A DNA stretch of 64,000 bases from Lysinibacillus sp. FSL K6-0232 (GTDB lineage: Bacteria > Bacillota > Bacilli > Bacillales_A > Planococcaceae). This document shows positions 1 to 8,078 of this stretch, one piece after another; the first letter of the stretch is position 1; every line of letters begins with the position of its first letter. Location of the stretch: positions 2,222,001 to 2,286,000 of the forward strand of contig NZ_JBBOYW010000001.1 in NCBI RefSeq assembly GCF_038008325.1. Direction: 5' to 3'. The notes under the pieces were generated by a model. The model had not been told where the DNA came from, searched no databases, and saw only the letters and a list, made by a program, of their open reading frames with translations. The translations under genes were made by a program, and so were the position numbers.

Positions 1-1
1 T

Positions 2-253
2 TCAGAGATGCATCAGCATTTTGCCCCATTACTGGCAAAGATGCAGACAGCACAGCTCATTGATTACAAACTCGATGTACTAGTAGACCCTCAAGTATTC
101 GCCACTGAAACACGTATACTGCTGTTAAGCTTAAGAGAGGCGAAAACAAGAACGCAAAAAAGGCACAAATTGCTGACACATCGTATCCTTTTAAAAATAT
201 GGCTACGGAAAAATGAACGTTATCTTCAAGAGGTTTTACCACAAATGTTTTAA
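2..253 (+). CDS. Hypothetical protein, C-terminal part (truncated by window edge)
   Basis: The reading frame is open from the window edge to a TAA, so this is probably the C-terminal end of a longer gene rather than an 81-residue protein starting at the ATG at position 8; no ribosome binding site is visible before that ATG. The visible part is rich in Leu, Lys and Arg and looks helical (for example around LLLSLREAKTRTQKR). No family is recognised. It converges with the sirtuin gene, and a hairpin at 253-279 overlaps both gene ends. Confidence 0.45.
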   Translation, partial: SEMHQHFAPLLAKMQTAQLIDYKLDVLVDPQVFATETRILLLSLREAKTRTQKRHKLLTHRILLKIWLRKNERYLQEVLPQMF

Positions 254-279
254 GCGCCTTTTCATTTTTTAAAGGCGCT
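253..279. terminator. Hairpin between convergent genes
   Basis: A 9-bp perfect stem (AGCGCCTTT / AAAGGCGCT) with an A/T-rich loop lies between the end of the first gene and the end of the sirtuin gene. The sirtuin stop codon falls inside the hairpin. No long U run follows on either strand, so termination is plausible but weakly supported. Confidence 0.45.
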
Positions 280-976
280 CTTGTAATTGTTGCAATATTC
301 CCTTTATTTTTCCTGCGATGATTAAATCAAACTTAGTGGTATGCTGAGCAACGTCTAAATTAATATAGGCTGTTTTTCCTCTTGTCATCATTGGTAGCTG
401 ATTGACAGGATACACTTCAAGACTTGTGCCAATTACCAGTACAAGTTCAGCAGCTTTGATTGCCTCGATCGCTTGATGCCAGCTTGCTTGCGGTAAGCTT
501 TCACCAAATAGCACAACATTTGGACGTAGCTGACCGCCACAATATGTACAGCCTGCCTTATTGCAAAACTGCTCGATTGAAGCGGCTTGCTGACAATGAT
601 GACAACGAATTGTGCGTATTGAGCCATGCAGCTCCTCCACTCGCTGACTGCCTGCTAATTGATGAAAACCATCTACATTTTGCGTAGCAATGAAGGAAAT
701 CATGCCTCTTTTTTCCCAATCTGCTAAAATATAATGCCCTTCATGTGGTATCGCCTTGGCTAAATTCTCAATACGCATTTTATAAAATTCATGAAATAAT
801 GAATAGTGCTCTGTCAATGCTTCTGTTGTCGCAACTGTGCGAGGATCAATATTGTTCCACCAGCCCGATGCAGAGCGAAAATCAGGAATACCGCTTTCCG
901 TTGACATGCCAGCACCTGTTAAAATGACCGTATTTGTTGAAGCCTGCAACCATTCACATAATCGTTCGATTGCCAT
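269..976 (-). CDS. cobB: Sir2-family NAD-dependent protein deacylase (sirtuin)
   Basis: This is a single-domain bacterial sirtuin of about 235 residues that removes acyl groups from lysines using NAD+. The NAD-binding GAGMSTESGIPDFRS motif lies near residues 21-35, TQNVDGFH near 98-105, and the catalytic His is in EELHGS near 117. Four zinc-binding Cys occur as two CxxC pairs (CHHC, CTYC), and GTSLEV is near 183. The start is set at the second Met because GGAGG lies 7 nt before it, whereas the upstream ATG would be only one base from that site. It is probably a single gene. The cobB symbol is by family, not by proven orthology. Confidence 0.9.
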   Translation of the reverse strand: MAIERLCEWLQASTNTVILTGAGMSTESGIPDFRSASGWWNNIDPRTVATTEALTEHYSLFHEFYKMRIENLAKAIPHEGHYILADWEKRGMISFIATQNVDGFHQLAGSQRVEELHGSIRTIRCHHCQQAASIEQFCNKAGCTYCGGQLRPNVVLFGESLPQASWHQAIEAIKAAELVLVIGTSLEVYPVNQLPMMTRGKTAYINLDVAQHTTKFDLIIAGKIKGILQQLQERL

Positions 977-1034
977 TGTCATTCCTCCATTTCATCATAA
1001 CTATTTCGACAAGAAAGTTTGTTTTCCTGTCAAT

Positions 1035-1634
1035 TTATTTAGATTGCTTTATAGGAAATGTAAACCTCCATTGACGATTGACAGCTATCATTCGAATCAA
1101 GACAATCAACACAACAATAATGGATAATTCAAGCGGACTACTCCACCCTGCCCAAATACAAAAAGCACATAAAAAGGTCAGCACTGCATGGATTTCCTCC
1201 CTTAATGCAAGTGGTGTACGACCCGCTAATAAATCACGAATCATCCCACCACCAACTCCTGTAAACATAGAGGCAATTATAATAATGCCTAGGTCATGAT
1301 TCAAGCTTTTTGCTAGCAAGCCTCCTTGTATAGCAAATGAAGCAAGACCAATCGAATCAAAAAAATAGCCCCAGCGATTCCAGTGATGTATCCAATTTCG
1401 TCTTATCAATAAAAGAATAGTTAGTGTTATTAATACAACTAATAAAGATTGACGCTCCCATATAGCTGAAATCGGTATGTCAAGTACAACATTACGAATA
1501 ATAGACCCACCATAGGATGTTGTAAGACCAAGCACAAATAGCCCAATAAAAGAATAGTTAGCCTGCAATGCAACAAATGCTCCACTAATTGCGTACGCAA
1601 TAATCCCAATACTATGTAATACAGTCCACGTCAT
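1035..1634 (-). CDS. Trimeric intracellular cation channel (TRIC/UPF0126) family membrane protein
   Basis: A membrane protein of about 199 residues with roughly seven hydrophobic segments. It has the two glycine-rich repeats typical of this family (SYGGSIIRNVVLD and GVGGGMIRDLLAG), in which each half carries a GGG/GGxIRD-like motif. Bacterial members are thought to form homotrimeric cation channels, but physiological substrates are uncertain. The start was moved 23 codons into the longest open frame because AAAGGAGGTG lies directly before this ATG. A strong hairpin followed by a U run (1668-1721) lies about 20 nt upstream of that ribosome binding site. Confidence 0.85.
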   Translation of the reverse strand: MTWTVLHSIGIIAYAISGAFVALQANYSFIGLFVLGLTTSYGGSIIRNVVLDIPISAIWERQSLLVVLITLTILLLIRRNWIHHWNRWGYFFDSIGLASFAIQGGLLAKSLNHDLGIIIIASMFTGVGGGMIRDLLAGRTPLALREEIHAVLTFLCAFCIWAGWSSPLELSIIVVLIVLIRMIAVNRQWRFTFPIKQSK

Positions 1635-1663
1635 CTCATTCACCTCCTTTTTATAGCCACAGC

Positions 1664-1721
1664 AAAAAGCCCACCATAAAATAGTTGCGCATTTTTTACG
1701 CAAGCTATTTTATGGTGGGCT
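1664..1721 (-). terminator. Strong stem-loop with U run upstream of the TRIC gene
   Basis: A 17-bp perfect stem (AGCCCACCATAAAATAG with its complement) is extended by 5 further pairs across a one-base bulge. In the minus-strand transcript it is followed by UUUUU. It can terminate transcripts from the molybdate regulator gene. Because it sits just before the TRIC ribosome binding site it could also attenuate read-through into that gene. Confidence 0.8.
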
Positions 1722-1875
1722 AATACATAAGCAATTGTCCCTACTTATTTATCCATCTCACCATTGATTCATTGAAAATTTCATTGAAGTTAAGCAATCC
1801 GAATATTACCTAACGACCATAAAATTCCTAGTCAAATTGTAATTGATTTTGTTTTTAAACTCAATATAAATTTTA

Positions 1876-2790
1876 TTATAGCGTTTCATAAATAACCTGT
1901 CCCATTTGAGTGATATCATAATCGCCCAATGCAGCCACCTCTGCTTGGAAATCTGCTGCTGTTAAAATTTCCTTGATCATGCGAATCAATAATTCATTTT
2001 CAGCCGTTTTAAAAAGCACAATATCATAGCGCTCCTGGATAATAGGAATAAAATCAACATTCATTAGCTTGGCTATTTTTTCAATGCCTATGCCAATATC
2101 CGCATGACCATTTGCTACAGTAGAGGCTACATCTATATGGCTCATGCCTTCATTGTCATAGCCTTTAATGGTCGATGGTGCTATCTGCTGGATGCGCAGT
2201 TGTTCGTCTAATAATGTCCGTGTACCTGAGCCTTTTTCACGATTTATTAGCCGAAATGACTTCGTTTTAAAATCTTCAAAGGAATGGATATGCAATGGGT
2301 TGCCTTTTTGCACATAAAAACCTGCTTTACGTGTGATCACATTTATCACGATAAAGGCATGGCTAACAAAAATTTTTTTTAGATAAGGTATATTGTAATC
2401 ATTTGAGTCACCATCATACATATGTAAGCTCGCAATATCACAGTCACCATTGTACATCGCCATCACACCATTTAAGCTACCTTCATGTGAACGCAGCACC
2501 TTCATCGATTGCCGCTTTTCAATATATTTGGCTAATAAATCTAACACGAAGTCCTGTCCACTAATAATAATTTTTTGCTTATTTTGAGAAGGGCTGGCTA
2601 CTGCTGGCGGTGTAGTGCCTGTTTTGCGCTTTTGGATATAGCTTTGCAAATCTGCACGATCTACTCGCATTTGGCGACCAACACGAAAAACAGGCAAATC
2701 CCCCTTTTTCACCAAATCATAAATCGTTAATTTTGACACCTTTAATAATTGTGCAACCTCTTCAATTGTATAGGATTGTTCTTGTGTCAT
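1876..2790 (-). CDS. Molybdate-responsive regulator: excisionase-type HTH plus periplasmic-binding-like domain (YvgK-like)
   Basis: The 304-residue protein begins with an excisionase/MerR-like helix-turn-helix (about residues 5-55: YTIEEVAQLLKVSKLTIYDLVKKGDLPVFRVGRQMRV). After a short linker it continues as a substrate-binding-protein-like domain (about 70-304, with GSGTRTLLDEQL and HADIGIGIE stretches). This architecture is known next to molybdate transporters, for example yvgK beside yvgL-yvgM in B. subtilis. It is divergent from modA, so it most likely senses molybdate or a related oxyanion and controls modAB. AAGGAG precedes the ATG. The five-fold 10-bp repeat at 2881-2925 is its likely operator (inference). 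Confidence 0.85.
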   Translation of the reverse strand: MTQEQSYTIEEVAQLLKVSKLTIYDLVKKGDLPVFRVGRQMRVDRADLQSYIQKRKTGTTPPAVASPSQNKQKIIISGQDFVLDLLAKYIEKRQSMKVLRSHEGSLNGVMAMYNGDCDIASLHMYDGDSNDYNIPYLKKIFVSHAFIVINVITRKAGFYVQKGNPLHIHSFEDFKTKSFRLINREKGSGTRTLLDEQLRIQQIAPSTIKGYDNEGMSHIDVASTVANGHADIGIGIEKIAKLMNVDFIPIIQERYDIVLFKTAENELLIRMIKEILTAADFQAEVAALGDYDITQMGQVIYETL

Positions 2791-2880
2791 TCAAAAATTC
2801 TCCTTCTATAGACTTCTACTATCTATCGTAACGTATTTATCATGCTATGAACATCTGGAAATTTTATATTTCATTTTTAT

Positions 2881-2930
2881 TTATAACTGATTATAATTAG
2901 TTATGTCTTGTTATAGCGAGTTATAAAAGG
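2881..2930 (+). promoter_or_regulatory. Five helically phased TTATA/TTATG repeats before modA (candidate operator)
   Basis: TTATA (or TTATG once) begins at 2881, 2891, 2901, 2911 and 2921, which is exactly one DNA turn apart. The last copy runs into the modA ribosome binding site (AAAAGGAG). The array lies in the divergent intergenic region between the HTH/binding-protein regulator and modA. Small excisionase-fold proteins are known to bind phased direct repeats cooperatively, so this is a natural operator for the neighbouring regulator. The link is inferred. Confidence 0.55.
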
Positions 2931-2942
2931 AGCTTTATTGAC

Positions 2943-3722
2943 ATGAAAAATTTTTATCATTTCTTTACAACATTATTACTGCTTACGTGTATTGTAGCCG
3001 GTTGTAGTCATCAAGAGCAAGATACGCAAGCAGAGAACTCTATTGAATTAACAGTTTCTGCAGCCGCTAGCTTACAGGATGCTTTAGAAGAGCTACAAAC
3101 AACATATGAAAAAGAGCATAATGCCATTAAAATTCTCTATAATTTTGGCGGTTCAGGTGCATTGCAGCAGCAGATTTTACAGGGAGCTCCTGCTGATTTA
3201 TTTTTTTCAGCAGCAGAGGATAAATTTGATGCACTTGTCGACAAGGACATAGCTGCTGGTACAGACCTTTTAGCAAATGAACTAGTTTTAGTTGTTCCCA
3301 AAAATAGCGACAAGCAAATTCAGTCGTTTGACGATATAACAAAGGCAGGTAAAATTGCACTCGGCACACCTGAAACCGTTCCTGCCGGGCAATATGGGAT
3401 GGAAACATTAAAAAATATGAACCTTTGGGAAGAAGTGGAGCCTAAAGTTGTTTATACAAAGGATGTACGCCAAGTGCTAACGTACACAGAAACAGAAAAT
3501 GTGGATGCTGGCATTGTGTACAAAACAGATGCCCTTGTATCTGATAAAGTAGAAATTGTAGCAACTGCCAGTGCTACGATGCATACACCGATTGTTTATC
3601 CTGTAGGGATTATCAAGGGGAGCCCACATGCACAGCAGGCGGAGGAATTTTATCAATTTTTACAAAGTAACGAAGCGATGGCTGTCTTTCAAAAGTATGG
3701 CTTTAAAGGAGCGTCTGAATAA
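2943..3722 (+). CDS. modA: Molybdate ABC transporter substrate-binding lipoprotein
   Basis: A lipoprotein of 259 residues: signal peptide followed by lipobox VAGC with the lipidated Cys at residue 21. The mature part shows ModA hallmarks: VSAAASLQDALEEL (oxyanion-binding Ser), NFGGSGALQQQILQGAPADLFFSAA, and the late GIVYKTDAL stretch. It captures molybdate (perhaps tungstate) outside the membrane and delivers it to ModB. The next gene starts immediately after its stop codon, so the two are translationally coupled. This matches B. subtilis YvgL. Confidence 0.92.
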   Translation: MKNFYHFFTTLLLLTCIVAGCSHQEQDTQAENSIELTVSAAASLQDALEELQTTYEKEHNAIKILYNFGGSGALQQQILQGAPADLFFSAAEDKFDALVDKDIAAGTDLLANELVLVVPKNSDKQIQSFDDITKAGKIALGTPETVPAGQYGMETLKNMNLWEEVEPKVVYTKDVRQVLTYTETENVDAGIVYKTDALVSDKVEIVATASATMHTPIVYPVGIIKGSPHAQQAEEFYQFLQSNEAMAVFQKYGFKGASE

Positions 3723-4379
3723 ATGCAGACTGATTTCTGGGCTCCCGTGAAGCTATCGATTGAGATTGCCTTTGTCGCAGGTATGATTGCGATCATCGCA
3801 GGGATTTTGCTTGGCAAATGGATGGCTACTCGCCATTTTAAAGGAAGGCTACTACTTGAAACGATATTGCTACTGCCATTAGTATTGCCCCCTACAGTTG
3901 TAGGCTTTTTGCTGATTATGATATTTGGCAAAAATAGTATCTTCGGTCATCTGATTATCTGGCTTTTTCAGCAGCCTGTGATGTTTACATGGTGGGCTGC
4001 TGTTATTGCCTCCACCATTGTCGCCTTTCCATTAATGTATCAATCGGCTAAAACCGGCTTTGCCTCTGTCGATCAAGATATTGAAAATGCAGCACGTATA
4101 GATGGTGCTAATGAATGGCAGGTTTTTCTCTATATATCCGTGCCGCTTGCATTGAAGGCACTTATTTCAGGAGGCATCTTAAGCTTTACACGAGCTTTAG
4201 GCGAGTTTGGAGCAACATTAATGTTTGCTGGCAATATTCCCGGCAAAACACAAACAACGCCCCTTGCGATTTATATGGCGATTGATGCAGGCAATATGTC
4301 GCTTGCTTGGGCGTGGGTGCTATGCATGATCGGTATTTCATTTTTAATGCTCCTTAGCATTCATCTTCTAAAAATTTAA
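3723..4379 (+). CDS. modB: Molybdate ABC transporter permease
   Basis: A permease of 218 residues with about five membrane segments. It contains the EAA loop that contacts the ATPase (ENAARIDGANEWQVFLYISVPLALKALISGG, around residues 121-151). The gene follows modA without a gap and is followed by a terminator, not by modC. A permease needs an ATPase, so it must borrow one encoded elsewhere; the same ModA-ModB-only layout is known for yvgL-yvgM in B. subtilis. Confidence 0.92.
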   Translation: MQTDFWAPVKLSIEIAFVAGMIAIIAGILLGKWMATRHFKGRLLLETILLLPLVLPPTVVGFLLIMIFGKNSIFGHLIIWLFQQPVMFTWWAAVIASTIVAFPLMYQSAKTGFASVDQDIENAARIDGANEWQVFLYISVPLALKALISGGILSFTRALGEFGATLMFAGNIPGKTQTTPLAIYMAIDAGNMSLAWAWVLCMIGISFLMLLSIHLLKI

Positions 4380-4416
4380 AAAGGTAGTTGGCATGTGGGC
4401 AGCCAGCTACCTTTTC
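4379..4416 (+). terminator. Terminator after modB
   Basis: AAGGTAGTTGGC pairs with GCCAGCTACCTT (12 bp, with one G-U pair) and is followed by TTTT. An A-rich left flank would also give a short U run on the other strand, which serves the converging moaD end. Confidence 0.8.
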
Positions 4417-4471
4417 TCTGCTCCGCGAGTATTGACGCCAAATTCGCGGGTATTCTCTTCATCTTATTATA

Positions 4472-4705
4472 TTATCCTCCGCTAATGGGTGGGATAAAGG
4501 CTACTGTATCGCCTGCTTGAATACGTGTTGTATCTGTTGCAAATTCTTCATTAATGGCTGTCATCATCTGCTGTAGTGAAAGCTCAGAATAGTGCTTTTC
4601 CATCCATTCCTTTAACTGTGCAACCGTTATATCTGACAGCGCTACTGTTAATTTCGACTCGCCAACCGCTTCCTGTAAATGTGCAAATAATAGTATATGA
4701 ATCAT
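4472..4705 (-). CDS. moaD: Molybdopterin synthase small (sulfur-carrier) subunit MoaD
   Basis: This ubiquitin-fold protein of about 77 residues ends in the required Gly-Gly tail (FIPPISGG). That tail is adenylated by MoeB and then thiocarboxylated, and it delivers sulfur to precursor Z within molybdopterin synthase. The start ATG follows AAGGAGG with good spacing. That ribosome binding site lies inside the end of moaE, so the two synthase subunits are translationally coupled. It is the last gene of the minus-strand moeB-moeA-mobB-moaE-moaD operon. Confidence 0.93.
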   Translation of the reverse strand: MIHILLFAHLQEAVGESKLTVALSDITVAQLKEWMEKHYSELSLQQMMTAINEEFATDTTRIQAGDTVAFIPPISGG

Positions 4706-4706
4706 G

Positions 4707-5165
4707 CTAATCCTCCTTGTCAATAGATGGCTGCCCCTGAGGATAGGGGATATTTTCTAATTGATCGCCAATCCATTCACTACCATCCTCCCAAAATTCC
4801 TTTTTCCAAATCGGTACAATTTGCTTAATACGATCAATGACATATTCATTTGCCTGATAAGCCATTTTACGATGGGGAGATGACACAGCAATAACGACCG
4901 CAATATCAGAAATTGCTAAATGTCCAACGCGGTGCGTAATCGCCACCTTTGCTTCTGGCCAGCGCTCATGCACTTCTTTTGCAATCTGTTCAAACATTTT
5001 CACTGCCATGGCTGGATAGGCTTGATACTCTAAATGCAATGTTTTTTTGCCATTTGTCAGCTCTCTTACTGTGCCAATAAATAGCGTAATCGCCCCTGCA
5101 TTGCGGCTAACCACCTTTTGGCGTACTGCCTCCACATCAATTGGTTTTTCTGTTATATCAAACAA
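4707..5165 (-). CDS. moaE: Molybdopterin synthase catalytic subunit MoaE
   Basis: The 152-residue protein has MoaE landmarks: GAITLFIGTVRELTNGKKTLHLEYQAY, the HRVGHLAISDIAVVIAVSSPHRKMAYQANEYVIDRIKQIVPIWKKEFWEDG core with its catalytic Lys residues, and a GEWIGD-like end (SEWIGDQ). It converts cyclic pyranopterin monophosphate to molybdopterin using MoaD thiocarboxylate. The start is a TTG directly after the mobB stop codon with GAGGGG upstream; the nearby ATG is out of frame and stops after two codons. Confidence 0.93.
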   Translation of the reverse strand: MFDITEKPIDVEAVRQKVVSRNAGAITLFIGTVRELTNGKKTLHLEYQAYPAMAVKMFEQIAKEVHERWPEAKVAITHRVGHLAISDIAVVIAVSSPHRKMAYQANEYVIDRIKQIVPIWKKEFWEDGSEWIGDQLENIPYPQGQPSIDKED

Positions 5166-5687
5166 TCATTTTCCCCTCATTTCTGTCCATAAAAATTCCA
5201 TATACTGTGCTTGGTCATCTATCGCAAAAGCTGGAATCGCTAGTGACGTATCCAATGTACAACCCTGCCAATAGAGCACACAGAGAATATTTGACACTTG
5301 TTGCAATAAGGCTTGATCCTCTGTTGTACGTAAGAGTACAACCTTTGGATACTGTTCATTTTTATAGCCCTCAACCAATATCAAATCCATTGGCAAGTCG
5401 GCATAAATCGCTACTATATCCGCAAGCTGCCAGCTATTTTGATGAATGCTTAATCGCAATGTTCCGCCGCCCTCTACTGCTGTGACGCTTGCCCCTGCCT
5501 GCTCATGGCGAAGGCTATCTTTCGTTGCTTCAATCGTGGGAATACCACCATGTCCATGATGCTTAATCGTTCCTACACGTAGCCCCTTCACTGTCACATG
5601 TGCAATTAATTGCTCCATCAATGTCGTTTTCCCGCTATTTTGATAGCCTACGATTTGGAGGATTTTTTGAGATTGTCCCATGGCCAT
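5166..5687 (-). CDS. mobB: Molybdopterin-guanine dinucleotide biosynthesis adaptor MobB
   Basis: A P-loop GTP-binding protein of about 171-173 residues. Walker A is GYQNSGKTTL near the N-terminus, followed by VGTIKHHGHGG, and DLILVEGYKNEQYPKVVLLR lies in the middle. MobB assists MobA in forming the guanine dinucleotide form of the cofactor needed by formate dehydrogenase. Its start overlaps the 3' end of moeA by about 40 bp and its stop abuts the moaE TTG start. A second in-frame ATG two codons later is an equally possible start. Confidence 0.9.
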   Translation of the reverse strand: MAMGQSQKILQIVGYQNSGKTTLMEQLIAHVTVKGLRVGTIKHHGHGGIPTIEATKDSLRHEQAGASVTAVEGGGTLRLSIHQNSWQLADIVAIYADLPMDLILVEGYKNEQYPKVVLLRTTEDQALLQQVSNILCVLYWQGCTLDTSLAIPAFAIDDQAQYMEFLWTEMRGK

Positions 5688-6949
5688 TCACTTCCCTGTA
5701 AATCTTCTAGCAATAAAACAGCCACCTGCATGCCCTTTTCATAGCCACGTGAGCCGCCCGGTAACATAATAAAGGCATTGGCTGCTGCTAGAGAAGACAC
5801 AGCGCTTGATTTATCAAAGCCAGATGGCACGGCAATAAGCTGCCCCTTCTCGTAGAAGGCACTTGCTCGCACAAAGCGTGTAAATGGATTAGGCTTAGTA
5901 AAATCTGCCCCTAGTATTGCTTGTTCTCTACGTAAATGTGGCTGTGGATTACCAAAGGCACTACGAATAATCGGACGTACAAAAAGCTCAAAGCCAACAT
6001 AACACGCTGATGGATTGCCAGAAAGCCCAAATAATAATTGTCCATTGCGAGCAGCTACCGTTGTGACACTGCCTGGACGCATGGCTACTTTATTAAACAA
6101 GACATCCGCTTGAATGGCTTGATAGATGGCAGGCAAATAATCATAATCACCTACCGATACCCCACCTGTTGTTAGTAAAATATCCACTTCCTGCAATGCT
6201 TTGCTAACGATTTCAATGCATAAATCAAGGTCATCACTAAGCTTGCCAAAGTATTGCACATCCGCTCCTGCCCGCTCAATTTGGGCCATCACCATATAGG
6301 CATTACTATTACGAATTTTACCTGGTTGCAACGCTTCCTCTGGCTCTAGTAACTCACTGCCTGTGGCAATAACACCGACTATTACTTTACGGAACACAGG
6401 CACTTGCTGGTAGCCAAATGTGGCAAGTAACGCCATGACACCTGGATTGATGTATTGCCCTGCTGTTATAAGCGTTGTGCCTTGCCTTACATCTTCGCCC
6501 TTATAGGAAATATTCGTTCCTGCTGCAAAGGAACGTTTAATGGACATATAGGTTTGATGATTTTCCTCAAATGTTTGGGTTAATTCCAGCATGACAACGG
6601 CATCACAGCCCTTTGGAATAGGCGCACCTGTCATAATCCGTACCGCTTGTCGGTAGCCAACAACCTCCTCATGCACAAAGCCAGCCCCAATTTCCCCTAC
6701 AACCTGAAAACGAATAGGATGCTCGGATGAAGCCTCTTGACTATCCATGGAGCGGATTGCATAGCCATCATAGGGTGAACGGTCAAAGGCTGGTACATCA
6801 TGATCTGCTACCATATCCTCTGCAATAAAACGTCCATATGCCTGTGTTAGTGGCACAAGCTCTTTTTTGGCTGGAAAGGCATAATCCATCACACGTTGCA
6901 CAGCCTCATCTACAGCAATCGGTTTTCTTTTTTCTACCATTTCATCCAC
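5648..6949 (-). CDS. moeA: Molybdopterin molybdenumtransferase MoeA
   Basis: At 433 residues this is slightly longer than usual for MoeA. It contains VPAFDRSPYDGYAIRS, the linker region, and the MoCF-binding fold with TTGGVSVGDYDY. LFGLSGNPSACYVGFELFVRP, the conserved GNP motif, is also present. MoeA inserts molybdate into adenylylated molybdopterin, which MoaB/MogA-type proteins supply. It lies 4 bp downstream of moeB in the operon and overlaps mobB at its 3' end. Confidence 0.95.
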   Translation of the reverse strand: MDEMVEKRKPIAVDEAVQRVMDYAFPAKKELVPLTQAYGRFIAEDMVADHDVPAFDRSPYDGYAIRSMDSQEASSEHPIRFQVVGEIGAGFVHEEVVGYRQAVRIMTGAPIPKGCDAVVMLELTQTFEENHQTYMSIKRSFAAGTNISYKGEDVRQGTTLITAGQYINPGVMALLATFGYQQVPVFRKVIVGVIATGSELLEPEEALQPGKIRNSNAYMVMAQIERAGADVQYFGKLSDDLDLCIEIVSKALQEVDILLTTGGVSVGDYDYLPAIYQAIQADVLFNKVAMRPGSVTTVAARNGQLLFGLSGNPSACYVGFELFVRPIIRSAFGNPQPHLRREQAILGADFTKPNPFTRFVRASAFYEKGQLIAVPSGFDKSSAVSSLAAANAFIMLPGGSRGYEKGMQVAVLLLEDLQGSEWPWDNLKKSSKS

Positions 6950-6953
6950 TCCC

Positions 6954-7970
6954 TTAGCCTAATAAACGATAGTAAATGCTTTTCGCTTGTTGAATATCTT
7001 GAATACCATGAATCACAACTCGTCCATCCTGGAAAATCACGATGCGATAATCCGCTGTCTGACAAGCGAGTAAATATGGATTAAGCTGAATCTCCCCATA
7101 TGGACGAAGCTGGGTCGCAAGCTGCTCTAGCTGATAATACATCGGTGTCGCTGGTCGAATTTGCACTGCATCACGACCGCATAATACCTCTAGCTTTGTT
7201 TGATGTTCATACGATAAATAGGGGTATGTAGGATGCTGACCACAGGATGGGCAATCATCCTGCTGTATGGTATCTACATTGATTTCATAATGCTGATTTT
7301 GCCATACATCAAATGTTAAATAGCTTTTGCGTAAGGCTTTTTGATTCCCTACTAAGAGCTTGAACACTTCTGCCACTTGATAGGCAGCTACAATTTGCAC
7401 GGCTGGGCTAATAATGCCTACCGTATCACAGGTCATGCCAGTACGAGGCATCACCTTTAGCAGGCAATGTAAGCATGGTGTTTGCCCAGGCACAATTGTG
7501 TACGTTGCGCCATAGCTGCTAACACAGGAGCCATACACCCATGGAATGGTATGCTTTTGGGCAAGGTCATTCATGAGAAAGCGCACATCAAAATTATCAG
7601 TGGCGTCGACCATGACATCGACATCTGTCAACAGTGACTCTAATGACACTACACTGGCATCTATAATAGCGACATGAATATCAACCTCTGTGTTAATTTC
7701 TTGGAGTCTTTTTTTAGCTGCGATCACCTTTGGCAGCTTGTCTTGTGCATCTTGCTCTGTATATAATTGCTGCCGTTGTAAATTGCTCCATTCTACATAG
7801 TCACGATCAATAATGGTGAGCTTGCCAATGCCTGCTCGTACTAGCGCCTCTGCACTGGCACTGCCTAATGCACCAACACCAATTATTAGCACATGTTTTT
7901 GCCGAAGTATTTGTTGCCCATTCTCACCAATTGGGCGAAATAATTGTTGTCTTGAATATCTATCATCCAT
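6954..7970 (-). CDS. moeB: MoeB/ThiF-type sulfur-carrier adenylyltransferase
   Basis: The E1-like enzyme starts MDDRYSRQQLF and has the nucleotide-binding GVGALGSASAEALVRAG motif, DRDYVEWSNLQRQ, DATDNFDVRFLMND, and zinc-binding CLHC and CPSCG pairs. The catalytic-region sequence GMTCDTVGIISPAVQIVAA is typical. A C-terminal extension of about 80 residues lacks a rhodanese Cys motif. It adenylates the MoaD C-terminus. The longest frame has 29 more codons, but no ribosome binding site supports them; AGAAAGG lies before this ATG, and the ATG two codons upstream is also possible. Confidence 0.88.
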   Translation of the reverse strand: MDDRYSRQQLFRPIGENGQQILRQKHVLIIGVGALGSASAEALVRAGIGKLTIIDRDYVEWSNLQRQQLYTEQDAQDKLPKVIAAKKRLQEINTEVDIHVAIIDASVVSLESLLTDVDVMVDATDNFDVRFLMNDLAQKHTIPWVYGSCVSSYGATYTIVPGQTPCLHCLLKVMPRTGMTCDTVGIISPAVQIVAAYQVAEVFKLLVGNQKALRKSYLTFDVWQNQHYEINVDTIQQDDCPSCGQHPTYPYLSYEHQTKLEVLCGRDAVQIRPATPMYYQLEQLATQLRPYGEIQLNPYLLACQTADYRIVIFQDGRVVIHGIQDIQQAKSIYYRLLG

Positions 7971-8001
7971 AAGCATTTGCCTTTCTTTACTAAATTTTCG
8001 T

Positions 8002-8029
8002 TTGACCTTTTGATTTATAGCATTATAAT
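8002..8029 (+). promoter_or_regulatory. Sigma-A type promoter for moaB-mobA-moaC
   Basis: TTGACC, a 16-bp spacer and a perfect TATAAT lie about 50 bp before the moaB start, in the divergent moeB/moaB intergenic region. The moeB frame was trimmed so it does not overlap this promoter. Confidence 0.75.
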
Positions 8030-8078
8030 TAAAAGCAATGTTTTTGCAGCATGACACGATTTAAAGGAGGTCTTTACG

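Noticed and set aside
4417-4460. Second possible hairpin (CCGCGA ... TCGCGG) after the modB terminator
   Set aside because: The stem is only 6 bp with a long loop and no U run; it could be part of a dispersed repeat but no second copy is clear in the window.
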